Shown here: piece by piece, positions 16,129-25,057 of the stretch | Layout of the letters: every line of letters starts with the position of its first letter | How positions within the stretch are numbered: the stretch's first letter is position 1 | NCBI GenBank assembly: GCA_040384665.1 | Contig: JAZKIY010000050.1 | Span: forward strand, 1-64,000 | Length of the DNA stretch: 64,000 nt | Direction: 5' to 3' | Origin: PCRC01 sp040384665 | GTDB lineage: Bacteria > Pseudomonadota > Gammaproteobacteria > Burkholderiales > Burkholderiaceae_C | The notes under the pieces: model-generated | Told to the model about the DNA's origin: nothing | The model's input: only the letters and a program-made list of their open reading frames with translations | Database searches by the model: none | Position numbers and translations under genes: made by a program

Positions 16129-17343
16129 TCAGACCCGGGCTGCGCGCAGCTTGACCGAGAAGTCTTTCAGCGCCGCAATGCCACTCTCTTCGGCCCGGTG
16201 GCACCAGGCGGCCAAGTCGGTCGCCAGTTGCTCACGCGAGTGCGAGGTGTTGAGCCACATCTGGCGCAGCTCTTCGCGCATGGTGACCATCTTGTCCAGC
16301 ACCGGGTGGGCGGCACGGGCCTGCGCCAGCTGCGGGCGGGCGGTGGCAGGCACCTTGTCGTCGTCACGGTGCATCCAGCGGTTGGCGGCTTCGAGCACGG
16401 AGATGTCGGCCTTGCGGGCTTTCAGCAGTTCGAGCTCGGCCTTGCACACGCGGCGCATTTCATTGGCGTAACCAGCCATGACTTCGTAGCGGTGGGCGAT
16501 CAGTGCCTCCAGCGTTTTTTCATTGGCCACGGGCTGGATGTCGCCCAGCTGCATTTTGGGCGGCACCTTCTTGACGGTGGCCAGGCCCACCTTCTGCATC
16601 AGCGTGATGTAGAACCAGCCGATGTCGAACTCGTACGGCTTCACGGAAAAGCGGGCCGAGGTCGGGTAGGTGTGGTGGTTGTTGTGCAACTCTTCACCGC
16701 CAATGATGATGCCCACGGGCGAGATGTTGCGGCTGGCGTCTGGCGCTTCGAAGTTGCGGTAGCCCCAGTAGTGGCCAATGCCGTTGATGATGCCGGCGGC
16801 GGTGATCGGAATCCAGAGCATTTGCACGGTCCACACCACGGTGCCAATGGCACCGAACAAAGCCCAGTTGATGATCAACATCAGGCCCACGCCCTGCCAG
16901 CTGTAGCGGGTGTAGAGGTTGCGCTCGATCCAGTCGTTGGGCGTGCCCAGGCCGTACTTCTGGATGGTTTCCATGTTCTTGGACTCGGCCCGGTACATCT
17001 CGGAGCCGCGCCACAGCACGGCGTCAATGCCGCGGGTCTGCGGGCTGTGCGGGTCGTCTTCGGTTTCGCATTTGGCGTGGTGCTTGCGGTGGATGGCCAC
17101 CCACTCCTTGGTCACCATGCCGGTGCCCAGCCAGAGCCAGAAACGGAAGAAGTGCGACGGAATGGCGTGCAGGTCCATTGCCCGGTGCGCCTGCGTGCGG
17201 TGCAGGAACAATGTGACGGCGGCAATGGTGATGTGGGTGGTCACCAGGGTGTAGATGACGATCTGCCACCACGTCAGGTCCCACAGGCCGTGGGCCATCA
17301 AATCAATTGCCGCGTTCAGCACAGTCCAGTCAGGAAGCAACAT
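16129..17343 (-). CDS. Acyl-CoA/fatty acid desaturase (delta-9 type)
   Basis: A 404-residue membrane di-iron desaturase. The three His boxes are visible: HRTQAH in FLHRTQAHRAMDLH, HRKHH in WVAIHRKHHAKCETEDDPHSP, and HNNHHTYP in GGEELHNNHHTYPTSARFS. Hydrophobic helices flank the boxes as in the stearoyl-CoA/acyl-lipid desaturase family, which makes unsaturated fatty acids aerobically to adjust membrane fluidity. The C-terminal third is a charged helical extension. I used the ATG at 17341-17343; a TTG two codons upstream is also in frame. Monocistronic, ending at the shared terminator. Confidence 0.92.
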   Translation of the reverse strand: MLLPDWTVLNAAIDLMAHGLWDLTWWQIVIYTLVTTHITIAAVTLFLHRTQAHRAMDLHAIPSHFFRFWLWLGTGMVTKEWVAIHRKHHAKCETEDDPHSPQTRGIDAVLWRGSEMYRAESKNMETIQKYGLGTPNDWIERNLYTRYSWQGVGLMLIINWALFGAIGTVVWTVQMLWIPITAAGIINGIGHYWGYRNFEAPDASRNISPVGIIIGGEELHNNHHTYPTSARFSVKPYEFDIGWFYITLMQKVGLATVKKVPPKMQLGDIQPVANEKTLEALIAHRYEVMAGYANEMRRVCKAELELLKARKADISVLEAANRWMHRDDDKVPATARPQLAQARAAHPVLDKMVTMREELRQMWLNTSHSREQLATDLAAWCHRAEESGIAALKDFSVKLRAARV

Positions 17344-17444
17344 AGTCAACAGTGTTTCTCATACAAATAGCCCTCTATTGTCGGGCTTTCGTGCGGTTTA
17401 GGGGAAATTTCACCAGTCGCGCGCCTCTAAATCCTGGTTTCACG

Positions 17445-18716
17445 TCATTTTTTCTGCCAGACGGCGGCAAAAAAACCGTCGGTGCGGTGCCGATGGGGCC
17501 ACAGGCGCAGGTATTCACCACCGGAAACCGGGCCGCTGCACAGGCCGGCAGCACCTTCCACCTTCAGATGGGTCAGGATGTCGGCCACTTCAAGGGGGGA
17601 GAAGTCGCTGTTGGCGGCAGAAAAAGCCGCGGCGATCGCCTCGTTTTCGGCCGGCAACAGGCTGCAGGTGGCGTACACCAGCCGGCCACCGGGCTTCAGC
17701 AGGCGGGCGGCGCTCTGCAAAATGGTGGCCTGGAGTGCGGCCGCTTCGGCCACAGCCGCCGGGTTTTGCCGCCATTTCAACGCCGGGTTGCGGCGCAGCG
17801 TGCCCAGGCCGGAGCACGGCGCGTCCACCAGCACCCGGTCGATCTTGCCGGCCAGGCGCTTGATGCGGTCGTCCCGCTCGTGGGCGATGGCTGCCGGGTG
17901 CACGTTGGAGAGGCCACTCCGCGCCAGCCGGGGCTTGAGCGCGTCCAGCCGGTGGGCGGACGTGTCAAACGCGTACAGCCGACCGGTGTTGCGCATGCTG
18001 GCGCCAATCGCCAGCGTCTTGCCGCCGGCACCGGCGCAGAAGTCGGCCACCATCTCGCCGCGTTTGGCGTCGAGCAACAGGGCCAGCACCTGAGACCCTT
18101 CGTCCTGCACCTCGACCGCGCCGCGCGCGAACGCCGGCACTTGGGACAACGAAGGCTTGCCCTCCACCCGCAGCCCCCAGGGCGACCACGGGGTGGCCTG
18201 GGTCTTGACGCCGGCCTTGGCCATTTCCTGTTGCACATCGGCGCGTTTTTCGGTCAAGGCGTTGACGCGCAAATCGAGCGGCGCCTGGGTGTCCAGGCTG
18301 TTCACCAGTGGCCAGAAGTCGTCGCCCAGTTGGGCCTTGAGTTCTGTCACCAGCCACTCGGGCATGTTGTGGCGGTGGCGCTCCAGCAGGTCGCCCGGCT
18401 GGATGCGGTCGCACTGGGCGAGCCAGTTTTTCTCGACGTCGTTCAGTGCACCGAGCAGAAAGTCGCGCGGTGCGGCAAAACCGAGGATCGCCAGCCGGCG
18501 CTCTTTCGGGCCGCTGCCGGAGGGGGCAAAGTGCTCAAAACGCAGCTTGTGGCGCAGCACGTTGTAGACCGTGTCGGCCAGGGTTGCGCGCTCGCGCGGC
18601 CCAAGTTGGCGGTTGTCGCGGAAAAAACGGGACACGGTCCCGTCGGTGGGGTGGTCGAATTGAAGCGCCAGCTTGACCAGTTCACTGCAGGCGTCGAGCA
18701 GGGCTTTAGGATGCAT
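17445..18716 (-). CDS. rsmB: RsmB-like 16S rRNA m5C methyltransferase
   Basis: A 423-residue SAM-dependent RNA cytosine-C5 methyltransferase. An N-terminal NusB-like helical domain (VYNVLRHKLRFEHF) precedes the catalytic domain with SAM motif DFCAGAGGKTLAIGA, motif IV DAPCSGLGTLRRNP and catalytic motif VYATCSLLPAEN. The closest well-known enzyme is RsmB, which methylates C967 of 16S rRNA; other RNA m5C methyltransferases share the fold, so the exact site is inferred. The start is the ATG at 18714-18716. Confidence 0.88.
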   Translation of the reverse strand: MHPKALLDACSELVKLALQFDHPTDGTVSRFFRDNRQLGPRERATLADTVYNVLRHKLRFEHFAPSGSGPKERRLAILGFAAPRDFLLGALNDVEKNWLAQCDRIQPGDLLERHRHNMPEWLVTELKAQLGDDFWPLVNSLDTQAPLDLRVNALTEKRADVQQEMAKAGVKTQATPWSPWGLRVEGKPSLSQVPAFARGAVEVQDEGSQVLALLLDAKRGEMVADFCAGAGGKTLAIGASMRNTGRLYAFDTSAHRLDALKPRLARSGLSNVHPAAIAHERDDRIKRLAGKIDRVLVDAPCSGLGTLRRNPALKWRQNPAAVAEAAALQATILQSAARLLKPGGRLVYATCSLLPAENEAIAAAFSAANSDFSPLEVADILTHLKVEGAAGLCSGPVSGGEYLRLWPHRHRTDGFFAAVWQKK

Positions 18717-18760
18717 CCTCCGATTGTCCCACGCGCCCCTGTTTTTGCCGGAACCTGCCC

Positions 18761-19033
18761 ATGTCTGACGACACCCTGCCCCCGCTCATCACCACCCCGC
18801 CCGGTCTGTACCGCCACTACAAAGGGCACTTGTACGAGGTGGTGGGCACCGTGCGCCACAGCGAAACGCTGGAGCCCATGACGCTGTACCGCGCGCTGTA
18901 CGGCGAACACGGCCTGTGGGTGCGGCCAGCAGCGATGTTCAACAGCACGGTGGACGTGGGTGGCCGCTCCGAGGCCCGTTTTGCACCAGTGGCAACCCCT
19001 CCGGGCACCGATTTCAAGCCAAATATGGCCTGA
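18761..19033 (+). CDS. DUF1653 domain protein
   Basis: A 90-residue cytoplasmic protein with the DUF1653 pattern GLYRHYKGHLYEVVGTVRHSETLEPMTLYRALYG and LWVRPAAMFNSTV. The family is common and uncharacterised. It is divergent from rsmB across 44 bases. Its stop codon touches the beginning of dispersed repeat copy C. Confidence 0.9.
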   Translation: MSDDTLPPLITTPPGLYRHYKGHLYEVVGTVRHSETLEPMTLYRALYGEHGLWVRPAAMFNSTVDVGGRSEARFAPVATPPGTDFKPNMA

Positions 19034-19070
19034 GCCTTAGTGAAACCTCACGGTACAGCTATTCTTTCAG
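19033..19070 (+). repeat. Dispersed repeat, copy C (between convergent genes)
   Basis: Begins AGCCTTAGTGAAACCTCACG and continues ACAGCTATTC. It fills the gap between the convergent DUF1653 and purN genes: its first base is the last of the DUF1653 stop and the purN stop codon (19059-19061) lies inside it. Confidence 0.6.
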
Positions 19071-19637
19071 GAGCGCCTTGACCGCCTGGGGGTAGATGCG
19101 GTGCTCTTGCGCCAGCACCCGGGCGGCCAGCGTGGCCACCGTGTCGCCGGGCAGCACCGGCACCACCGCCTGGTCGAGGATGGGGCCGTGGTCCAGCTCA
19201 GCCGTCACGCGGTGCACCGTGGCACCGGCGAAGCGGCAGCCGCTGTCGATGGCACGCTGGTGCGTGTTCAGCCCCGGAAAAGCTGGCAACAGAGAGGGGT
19301 GGATGTTGACCAGCCGGCCGGCGCAGTGGTTCACAAAAGCCGGCGTGAGGATGCGCAGAAAACCGGCCAGCACCACCAGCGCGGGCGTGTAAACGTCGAT
19401 GGCCTGGGCCAAGGCAGCATCAAACGCTTCGCGAGAAGCAAAACCGGTGTGGTCCACCACCTGCGTGGGCACGCCCAGCGCATCGGCCACTGCCAGACCG
19501 GCAGCCGCCGGCTTGTTGCTGATGACCGCTGCCACTTTGGCGCCCAGCGTGTCGGCCCAACGCTCACGCTGGGCGGTTTCCACGATGGCCGCCATGTTGG
19601 AACCACTGCCGGAAATCAGGATGACGATGTTTTTCAT
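19059..19637 (-). CDS. purN: Phosphoribosylglycinamide formyltransferase 1
   Basis: A 192-residue enzyme of de novo purine synthesis that transfers a formyl group from 10-formyl-THF to GAR. It shows the N-terminal SGSGSNMAAI phosphate loop, AGFLRILTPAFV, and the catalytic region GRLVNIHPSLLPAFPGLNTHQRAID with the conserved His, plus D in TAELDHGPILDQA. The ATG at 19635-19637 gives the canonical start MKNIVILISGSGS. The stop is supplied by the dispersed repeat. It is divergent from the acyl-CoA dehydrogenase pair. Confidence 0.96.
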   Translation of the reverse strand: MKNIVILISGSGSNMAAIVETAQRERWADTLGAKVAAVISNKPAAAGLAVADALGVPTQVVDHTGFASREAFDAALAQAIDVYTPALVVLAGFLRILTPAFVNHCAGRLVNIHPSLLPAFPGLNTHQRAIDSGCRFAGATVHRVTAELDHGPILDQAVVPVLPGDTVATLAARVLAQEHRIYPQAVKALLKE

Positions 19638-19738
19638 GGGTGAAATCGGTAACCCGACATTATCGCCAGCCATGTCACCACCTCGACATGCGCCGCAGCA
19701 CCTGCGTGCTACAAAGTCGCAGTTCTGGAGACAACCCC

Positions 19739-20917
19739 ATGGATTTGGCATTCACCCCCGAAGAACAGGCCTTCCGCGAAGAAATTCGCGCCTGGGTCAA
19801 AAGCAACCTGCCGGCCGACATTTCGCAAAAGGTTTTCAACGCCCAGCGCCTGGGCCGCGACGACATGCAGCGCTGGGCCAAGATTCTGGGCAAGAAAGGC
19901 TGGCTGGGCTGGGGCTGGCCCAAGGAATTTGGCGGCCCGGGCTGGAACGCGGTGCAAAAGCATTTGTTCGAGGAAGAATGTGCGCTGGCCGGCTCGCCGC
20001 GCGTGGTGCCGTTCGGCCCGGTGATGGTGGCGCCCGTGATCATGGCCTTTGGCAACGCCGAGCAGCAACAGCGGTTTCTGCCCGGCATCGCCAGCGGCGA
20101 GGTCTGGTGGAGCCAGGGCTACAGCGAGCCGGGTTCGGGGTCGGACCTGGCCTCGGTCAAATGCAAAGCCGAGCGCCGGGGCGACAAGTACATCGTCAAC
20201 GGACAGAAAACCTGGACCACGCTGGGCCAGTACGGCGAATGGATTTTCTGCCTGGTGCGCACCAGCAACGAAGGCAAGCCACAGACCGGCATCAGCTTTT
20301 TGCTGATCGACATGACAAGCCCTGGCGTCAGCGTGCGGCCCATCGTGCTGATGGACGGCGAGCCCGAGGTGAACGAGGTCTGGTTCGACAACGTCGAGGT
20401 GCCAGCCCACAACCTGATTGGCGAAGAGAACAAGGGCTGGACCTACGCCAAGCACCTGCTCAGCCACGAGCGCACCAACATCGCCGACGTGAACCGCGCC
20501 AAGCGCGAGCTGGAGCGGGTCAAACGCATCGCCAAAGCCGAAGGCGTGTACGACGACCAGCGTTTCCGCGACGAGGTGGCCAAGCTGGAGGTGGACGTGG
20601 TGGCGCTGGAAATGCTGGTGCTGCGGGTGCTGAGCGCCGAGAAATCGGGCAAGCAGAGCCTGGACATCGCCGGCCTGCTGAAGATTCGCGGCAGCGAAAT
20701 CCAGCAGCGCTACACCGAGCTGATGATGCTGGCGGCGGGGCCGTCCAGCCTGCCTTTCATCTACGAGGCGATGGAAGCCGGCTGGCAGGGCGACCATGTG
20801 GGGCCTGCCCACTGCGCGCCGCTGGCGGCCAACTACTTCAACATGCGCAAGACCACTATTTACGGCGGCAGCAACGAAGTGCAGAGAAATATCGTGTCCC
20901 AGGTCGTGCTGGGCTAA
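19739..20917 (+). CDS. Acyl-CoA dehydrogenase, PimC-like large subunit
   Basis: A 392-residue flavoprotein of the acyl-CoA dehydrogenase family with FAD-contact segment YSEPGSGSDLASVKCKAER, substrate loop region and C-terminal YGGSNEVQRNIVSQVVLG. The pairing with the shorter paralogue that follows after ten bases, and the sequence style, are those of pimeloyl-CoA dehydrogenase PimCD and of heteromeric steroid or cyclic-acid dehydrogenases. It introduces an α,β double bond into a CoA thioester. The substrate is not given by the sequence. ATG at 19739 after GGAG. Confidence 0.88.
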   Translation: MDLAFTPEEQAFREEIRAWVKSNLPADISQKVFNAQRLGRDDMQRWAKILGKKGWLGWGWPKEFGGPGWNAVQKHLFEEECALAGSPRVVPFGPVMVAPVIMAFGNAEQQQRFLPGIASGEVWWSQGYSEPGSGSDLASVKCKAERRGDKYIVNGQKTWTTLGQYGEWIFCLVRTSNEGKPQTGISFLLIDMTSPGVSVRPIVLMDGEPEVNEVWFDNVEVPAHNLIGEENKGWTYAKHLLSHERTNIADVNRAKRELERVKRIAKAEGVYDDQRFRDEVAKLEVDVVALEMLVLRVLSAEKSGKQSLDIAGLLKIRGSEIQQRYTELMMLAAGPSSLPFIYEAMEAGWQGDHVGPAHCAPLAANYFNMRKTTIYGGSNEVQRNIVSQVVLG

Positions 20918-20927
20918 GGAGAAAAAA

Positions 20928-22043
20928 ATGGACTTCGACTTCTCTGACGACCAGGAATCCCTGCGTGACGCGGTGCGCAAGTGGGTGGACAAGGGCTACA
21001 CCTTCGAGCGCCGGCGCGGCACCGTGAAAGCCGGGGGCTTCTCACGCGAAGCCTATGGCGAAATCGCCGAGCTGGGCCTGTGTGGCCTGTACGTGCCCGA
21101 GGCCAATGACGGCCTGGGCATGGGCCCCATCGAAGGCATGGTGGTGATGGAAGAGCTGGGCCGCGGCATCGTGCTGGAGCCGTTTGCGCAGACGCTGATT
21201 GCCAGCGCGGTGCTGGGCGGCTACGCGCCCGCCGATGTGCAGGCCGCATGGCTGCCGAAAATCGCCAGCGGCGAAGCGCTGGTGGTGCTGGCCCACACCG
21301 AGCGCAAAGCCCGCTACCGCCTCGACATGTGCGAAGCAACCGCCACGCAGGCCAACGCCGGCTATGCACTGAATGCCAGTAAAAGCGTCGTACCGGCCGG
21401 CGATGCGGCCGACGCCTTCATCGTGCCCGCCAAGATCGGCGACAAGATCGCGCTGTTCCTGGTGGCGCGCAACGCCGCGGGCGTGACCACCCGTGGCTAC
21501 GGCACGCAGGACGGCGGCCGCGCCGCCGAACTGACTTGCGCCAACAGCCCCACCACCCTCATCACCACCGATGGCCTGACTGCGCTGGAACATGCTGTGG
21601 ACGTCGGCATTGCCGCGCTCTGCGCCGAAGCCGTGGGCGTGATGGACAAGACGCTGGCCGTCACCGTCGAATACATGAACACCCGCAAGCAGTTTGGCGT
21701 GGCGATTGCCACCTTCCAGGCGCTGCGCCACCGCGTGGCCGACATGAAAATGCAGCTGGAGCTGGCGCGTTCGATGAGCTACTACGCGTCGCTCAAGCTC
21801 AATGCGCCGGCCGACGAACGCCGCCGCGCGCTGGCCCGTGCCAAATACCAGCTCGGCCAGTCGATGCGTTTTGTCGGCCAGCAGGCGGTGCAGTTGCACG
21901 GCGGTATTGGCGTGACCGACGAGTACATCGTCAGCCACTATTTCAAGAAACTCACCCAGCTGGAAATGACGCTGGGCGACAGCCTGCACCACCTGGGCGA
22001 GGTCTCGGCCCGCATGCAGGACACGGCTGGCGTGTTTGCCTGA
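20928..22043 (+). CDS. Acyl-CoA dehydrogenase, PimD-like small subunit
   Basis: A 371-residue acyl-CoA dehydrogenase paralogue with start MDFDFSDDQESLRDAVRKWV and C-terminal QLHGGIGVTDEYIVSHYFKKLTQLEMTLGD. The FAD-binding stretch is weaker than in the large subunit and the first subunit carries the more canonical motifs, which fits a heteromer in which one chain supplies most catalytic residues. The ribosome site AAGGAG precedes the ATG. It ends three bases from the convergent TetR gene. Confidence 0.87.
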   Translation: MDFDFSDDQESLRDAVRKWVDKGYTFERRRGTVKAGGFSREAYGEIAELGLCGLYVPEANDGLGMGPIEGMVVMEELGRGIVLEPFAQTLIASAVLGGYAPADVQAAWLPKIASGEALVVLAHTERKARYRLDMCEATATQANAGYALNASKSVVPAGDAADAFIVPAKIGDKIALFLVARNAAGVTTRGYGTQDGGRAAELTCANSPTTLITTDGLTALEHAVDVGIAALCAEAVGVMDKTLAVTVEYMNTRKQFGVAIATFQALRHRVADMKMQLELARSMSYYASLKLNAPADERRRALARAKYQLGQSMRFVGQQAVQLHGGIGVTDEYIVSHYFKKLTQLEMTLGDSLHHLGEVSARMQDTAGVFA

Positions 22044-22046
22044 GGG

Positions 22047-22682
22047 CTACTTGCCGGGCCGGGTCAGCACCAGGCCCAGCTCCAGCGCGGTGTCCACCAC
22101 CTCGGCCAGCGGTGGCTGGTAGCCATCGCGTATCCAGCGCATTGCAATGTGCACCACGCCACCGGTCACGCCGGTCTGCAGCAGGGCGTTGGGGGCAGTG
22201 TTGCCGGGGGCAATCACTTCTGCGGCGGCCGCACCCATCTGGGCCAGCGCCTCGTCAAAGGCCGCGTCCACCGCCGGGCTGACGCCGCGAATCTCCATCA
22301 AAAACACACGTGCCGGCCGCGGCTGGGCCTGCAGCGCCGAGAAATAGGCGCTCAGCATCGCGCGGCCCCGGGCCTTGGTGTCGCCGCCGGCTGCTTCAGC
22401 GGCTTCGGCGATCTGCATGAAAAGCTGGGCGTTGACGTGGTGGTAACAGGCCATCAGCAGCGCTTCACTGCTCTCGAAAGATTCGTAGAAATAGCGCTCG
22501 GTCAACCCCGCAGCCGCACACACGCCCTTGACGGTGGAGGCCCGGTAACCGCGTTCGCCATAGGTCTCGATGGCCGCGTCAATCAGCGCTGCACGGCGCT
22601 GCGCCCGGCGCTCGTCCGGGGCCAGGCCGCGGTAGGGCCGCGCGCCGTCGGCGTTGGTTTCGGTGACAGAATCGGTGCCCAC
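22047..22682 (-). CDS. TetR-family transcriptional regulator
   Basis: A 211-residue repressor. After a polar leader, the HTH occupies about residues 30-75 (RRAALIDAAIETYGERGYRASTVKGVCAAAGLTERYFYESFESSEALLMACY), as in TetR; the remaining helical domain binds the ligand. The start is GTG at 22680-22682; no in-frame ATG precedes the HTH. It is divergent from the monooxygenase gene over a 74-base gap that contains a TetR-type palindrome, so it probably controls that operon and perhaps the dehydrogenase pair as well. The ligand is likely an acyl-CoA or lipid by context only. Confidence 0.9.
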   Translation of the reverse strand: MGTDSVTETNADGARPYRGLAPDERRAQRRAALIDAAIETYGERGYRASTVKGVCAAAGLTERYFYESFESSEALLMACYHHVNAQLFMQIAEAAEAAGGDTKARGRAMLSAYFSALQAQPRPARVFLMEIRGVSPAVDAAFDEALAQMGAAAAEVIAPGNTAPNALLQTGVTGGVVHIAMRWIRDGYQPPLAEVVDTALELGLVLTRPGK

Positions 22683-22704
22683 GTCGCAATTGTGACATGA
22701 AGTA

Positions 22705-22723
22705 TTGTCAATTCATTTGACAA
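22705..22723. promoter_or_regulatory. Operator candidate for the TetR regulator
   Basis: TTGTCAA-TTCAT-TTGACAA, arms of seven bases exact, spacer five. The right arm TTGACA is also a consensus -35 hexamer for the rightward monooxygenase operon, so a bound dimer would block it. A further half site TTTGTCA lies at 22729-22735. Confidence 0.6.
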
Positions 22724-22756
22724 TTTGCTTTGTCAGAAACTCCGAGACCCTGAACC

Positions 22757-24232
22757 ATGGCCCACAACGCATCTTCCGCCCCCACGGCACCGTTGGACGT
22801 TCTCATCGTCGGTGCCGGCCTGTCCGGCATTGGCGCCGCCCGCCACCTGCAAAAACTCTGCCCCGGCAAGACCTTTGCGCTGCTGGAAGGCCGCGCGGCG
22901 CTGGGCGGCACCTGGGACCTGTTCCGCTACCCCGGCATCCGCTCGGATTCGGACATGCACACCCTGGGCTACAGCTTCAAGCCCTGGACCGCCGCCAAAG
23001 CGATTGCCGACGGCCCGTCCATCCTGAACTACATCCGCTCGGCGGCCGAAGAAACCGGTGTCACCCAGCACATCCGCTACCGCCACGCGGTCAAGCGGGC
23101 GGCCTGGTCTTCGGCCGATGCGCTGTGGACGGTGGACTGCGAACAGCAGCTGGACGACGGCGTGCAGACTGTGCAGATCCAGGCGCGTTTTCTCTACCTG
23201 TGCAGCGGCTACTACAGCTACGCCGAAGGCCATGCGCCCGAGTTTGCCCGCCAGGCCGACTTCCAGGGCCAGGTGGTGCACCCGCAGTTCTGGCCCGAAA
23301 AGCTGGACTACGCCAACAAACAGGTGGTGGTGATCGGCAGCGGCGCCACTGCGGTAACACTGGTGCCGTCGATGGCCGACACCGCCGCGCACGTGACCAT
23401 GCTGCAGCGCTCGCCCACCTACGTGGTCAGCCGCCCAGCCGAAGACGGCCTGGCCCAGCGTTTGCAGCGCCTGCTGCCCGACCGTCTGGCCTACGCGCTG
23501 ACCCGCTGGAAAAACGTGGGACTGGGCATGTTCTTCTTCCAGCTGGCACGGCGCCGGCCCAACAAGGTCAAGCAGATCCTGGTGCACCTGGCCAAAAAGC
23601 AGGCCGGCGGCCAGGTGGACGCTGCCCATTTCACGCCCACATACAAGCCCTGGGACCAGCGCGTGTGTGTGGTGCCCGACGGTGATTTGTTCCGCCAGCT
23701 GCGCGCCGGCAAAGCCAGCGTGGTGACCGACACCATTGCCCACTTCACGCCCACCGGCCTCAAGCTGAACTCCGGCAAGGAAATTCAGGCCGACATCGTG
23801 GTCACCGCCACCGGCCTGAAGCTCAATGCGCTGGGCGACATTGCCGTCACGGTGGACGGCCAGCCCTGCAACGCCAACCAGACGCTGGTCTACCGCGGCA
23901 TGATGCTGGGCAACGTGCCCAACCTGGCCATGGCCTTTGGCTACACCAATGCCTCGTGGACACTCAAGGCCGACCTGACCGCCGAACGCGTCTGCCGCCT
24001 GCTCAACCACATGGACGCCAAGGGCCTGCGCACCGCCGTGGCCCGGCCCGGCAACGACGTCGAGCCGCAACCTTTTCTCGACTTCAGCTCCGGTTACGTG
24101 CAGCGCGCTGCCGGCCTGCTGCCCAAGCAGGGCTCGCGCCGCCCCTGGCAGGTCTACCAAAACTATTTGCTCGACATGCTCAGCATCCGCTACAGCCGCA
24201 TCGCCGACGGCGTGGTGCAGTTTTCACGCTGA
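22757..24232 (+). CDS. FAD-dependent class B monooxygenase (Baeyer-Villiger type)
   Basis: A 491-residue flavin monooxygenase. FAD Rossmann motif GAGLSGIG at about residue 18, the GGTWD patch, the Baeyer-Villiger fingerprint FQGQVVHPQFW at residues 169-179 (pattern FxGxxxHxxxW) and the NADPH Rossmann motif GSGATAV at about 194. The nearest well-known relatives are EthA/MymA-like enzymes that insert oxygen into ketones to give esters, or oxidise S or N. It is the first gene of a likely operon with an SDR and an α/β hydrolase and faces the TetR gene. Confidence 0.9.
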   Translation: MAHNASSAPTAPLDVLIVGAGLSGIGAARHLQKLCPGKTFALLEGRAALGGTWDLFRYPGIRSDSDMHTLGYSFKPWTAAKAIADGPSILNYIRSAAEETGVTQHIRYRHAVKRAAWSSADALWTVDCEQQLDDGVQTVQIQARFLYLCSGYYSYAEGHAPEFARQADFQGQVVHPQFWPEKLDYANKQVVVIGSGATAVTLVPSMADTAAHVTMLQRSPTYVVSRPAEDGLAQRLQRLLPDRLAYALTRWKNVGLGMFFFQLARRRPNKVKQILVHLAKKQAGGQVDAAHFTPTYKPWDQRVCVVPDGDLFRQLRAGKASVVTDTIAHFTPTGLKLNSGKEIQADIVVTATGLKLNALGDIAVTVDGQPCNANQTLVYRGMMLGNVPNLAMAFGYTNASWTLKADLTAERVCRLLNHMDAKGLRTAVARPGNDVEPQPFLDFSSGYVQRAAGLLPKQGSRRPWQVYQNYLLDMLSIRYSRIADGVVQFSR

Positions 24233-24241
24233 AAGAACCCC

Positions 24242-25057
24242 ATGAATTTGCACAACAAAGTCGCCGTCCTCACCGGTGCCGGCAGCGGCATTGGCCGCGC
24301 GCTGGCGCTGCAATTGGCCCGCCAGGGCTGCCACCTCGCGCTGGCCGACATCAACCCCGCAGCGCTGGTGGAGACCGCCACGCTGGTGCAACCACTGGGC
24401 GTGCGCGTCAGCCAGCATGCACTGGACGTGGCCAGCCGCGAGGCCGTGGCCGCGCTGCCCAACGCCGTGCTGGCCGCGCACGGCCAGGTAGACCTGCTGA
24501 TCAACAACGCCGGTGTGGCGATGGCCGGCAATTTCGAACAGGTCAGCGAGCACGATTTCGACTGGCTGATGGACATCAACTTCAACGGCCTGGTGCGCAT
24601 GACCCGCGCCTTTTTGCCACTGCTGCGCCAGCGCAATGCGGCACGCATCGTCAACCTCTCCAGCCTGTTTGGCCTGATTGCACCGCCCGAGCAGTGCGCT
24701 TATTCGGCCAGCAAGTTTGCGGTGCGCGGTTTCTCCAACGCGCTGCGCCATGAGCTGGCCATGACCGGCTCAACCGTGGGCGTGACCGTGGTGCACCCCG
24801 GCGGCGTGGCCACCCAGATCGCCAGCAGCGCCCGCATGGCCGACGGCCTGTCGTCGGCCGACGTGGCCAAGCGCCAGGCCCTGAGCAAAAAGCTGCTGCG
24901 CATGCCGCCGGAAAAAGCGGCGGCCATCATCGTCCGGGCCATCGGGCAGGACAAAGCCCGCGTGATCGTCGGCTGGGACGCCTGGTTTGCCGCGCTGGTC
25001 GAGCGCCTGATGCCGGTGGGCTACTGGGGCCTGCTGGGCCGGGGGCTCAAGCTGTGA
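24242..25057 (+). CDS. Short-chain dehydrogenase/reductase
   Basis: A 271-residue classical SDR: cofactor motif TGAGSGIGRA near residue 11, D in LADINP (suggesting NAD over NADP), NNAG, Ser in VNLSSLFG and catalytic YSASK. A basic, hydrophobic C-terminal tail ends LLGRGLKL. It follows the monooxygenase by nine bases and overlaps the hydrolase start by four (GTGA). By analogy with monooxygenase-SDR-hydrolase operons it may oxidise an alcohol to the ketone substrate of the monooxygenase. Confidence 0.9.
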   Translation: MNLHNKVAVLTGAGSGIGRALALQLARQGCHLALADINPAALVETATLVQPLGVRVSQHALDVASREAVAALPNAVLAAHGQVDLLINNAGVAMAGNFEQVSEHDFDWLMDINFNGLVRMTRAFLPLLRQRNAARIVNLSSLFGLIAPPEQCAYSASKFAVRGFSNALRHELAMTGSTVGVTVVHPGGVATQIASSARMADGLSSADVAKRQALSKKLLRMPPEKAAAIIVRAIGQDKARVIVGWDAWFAALVERLMPVGYWGLLGRGLKL

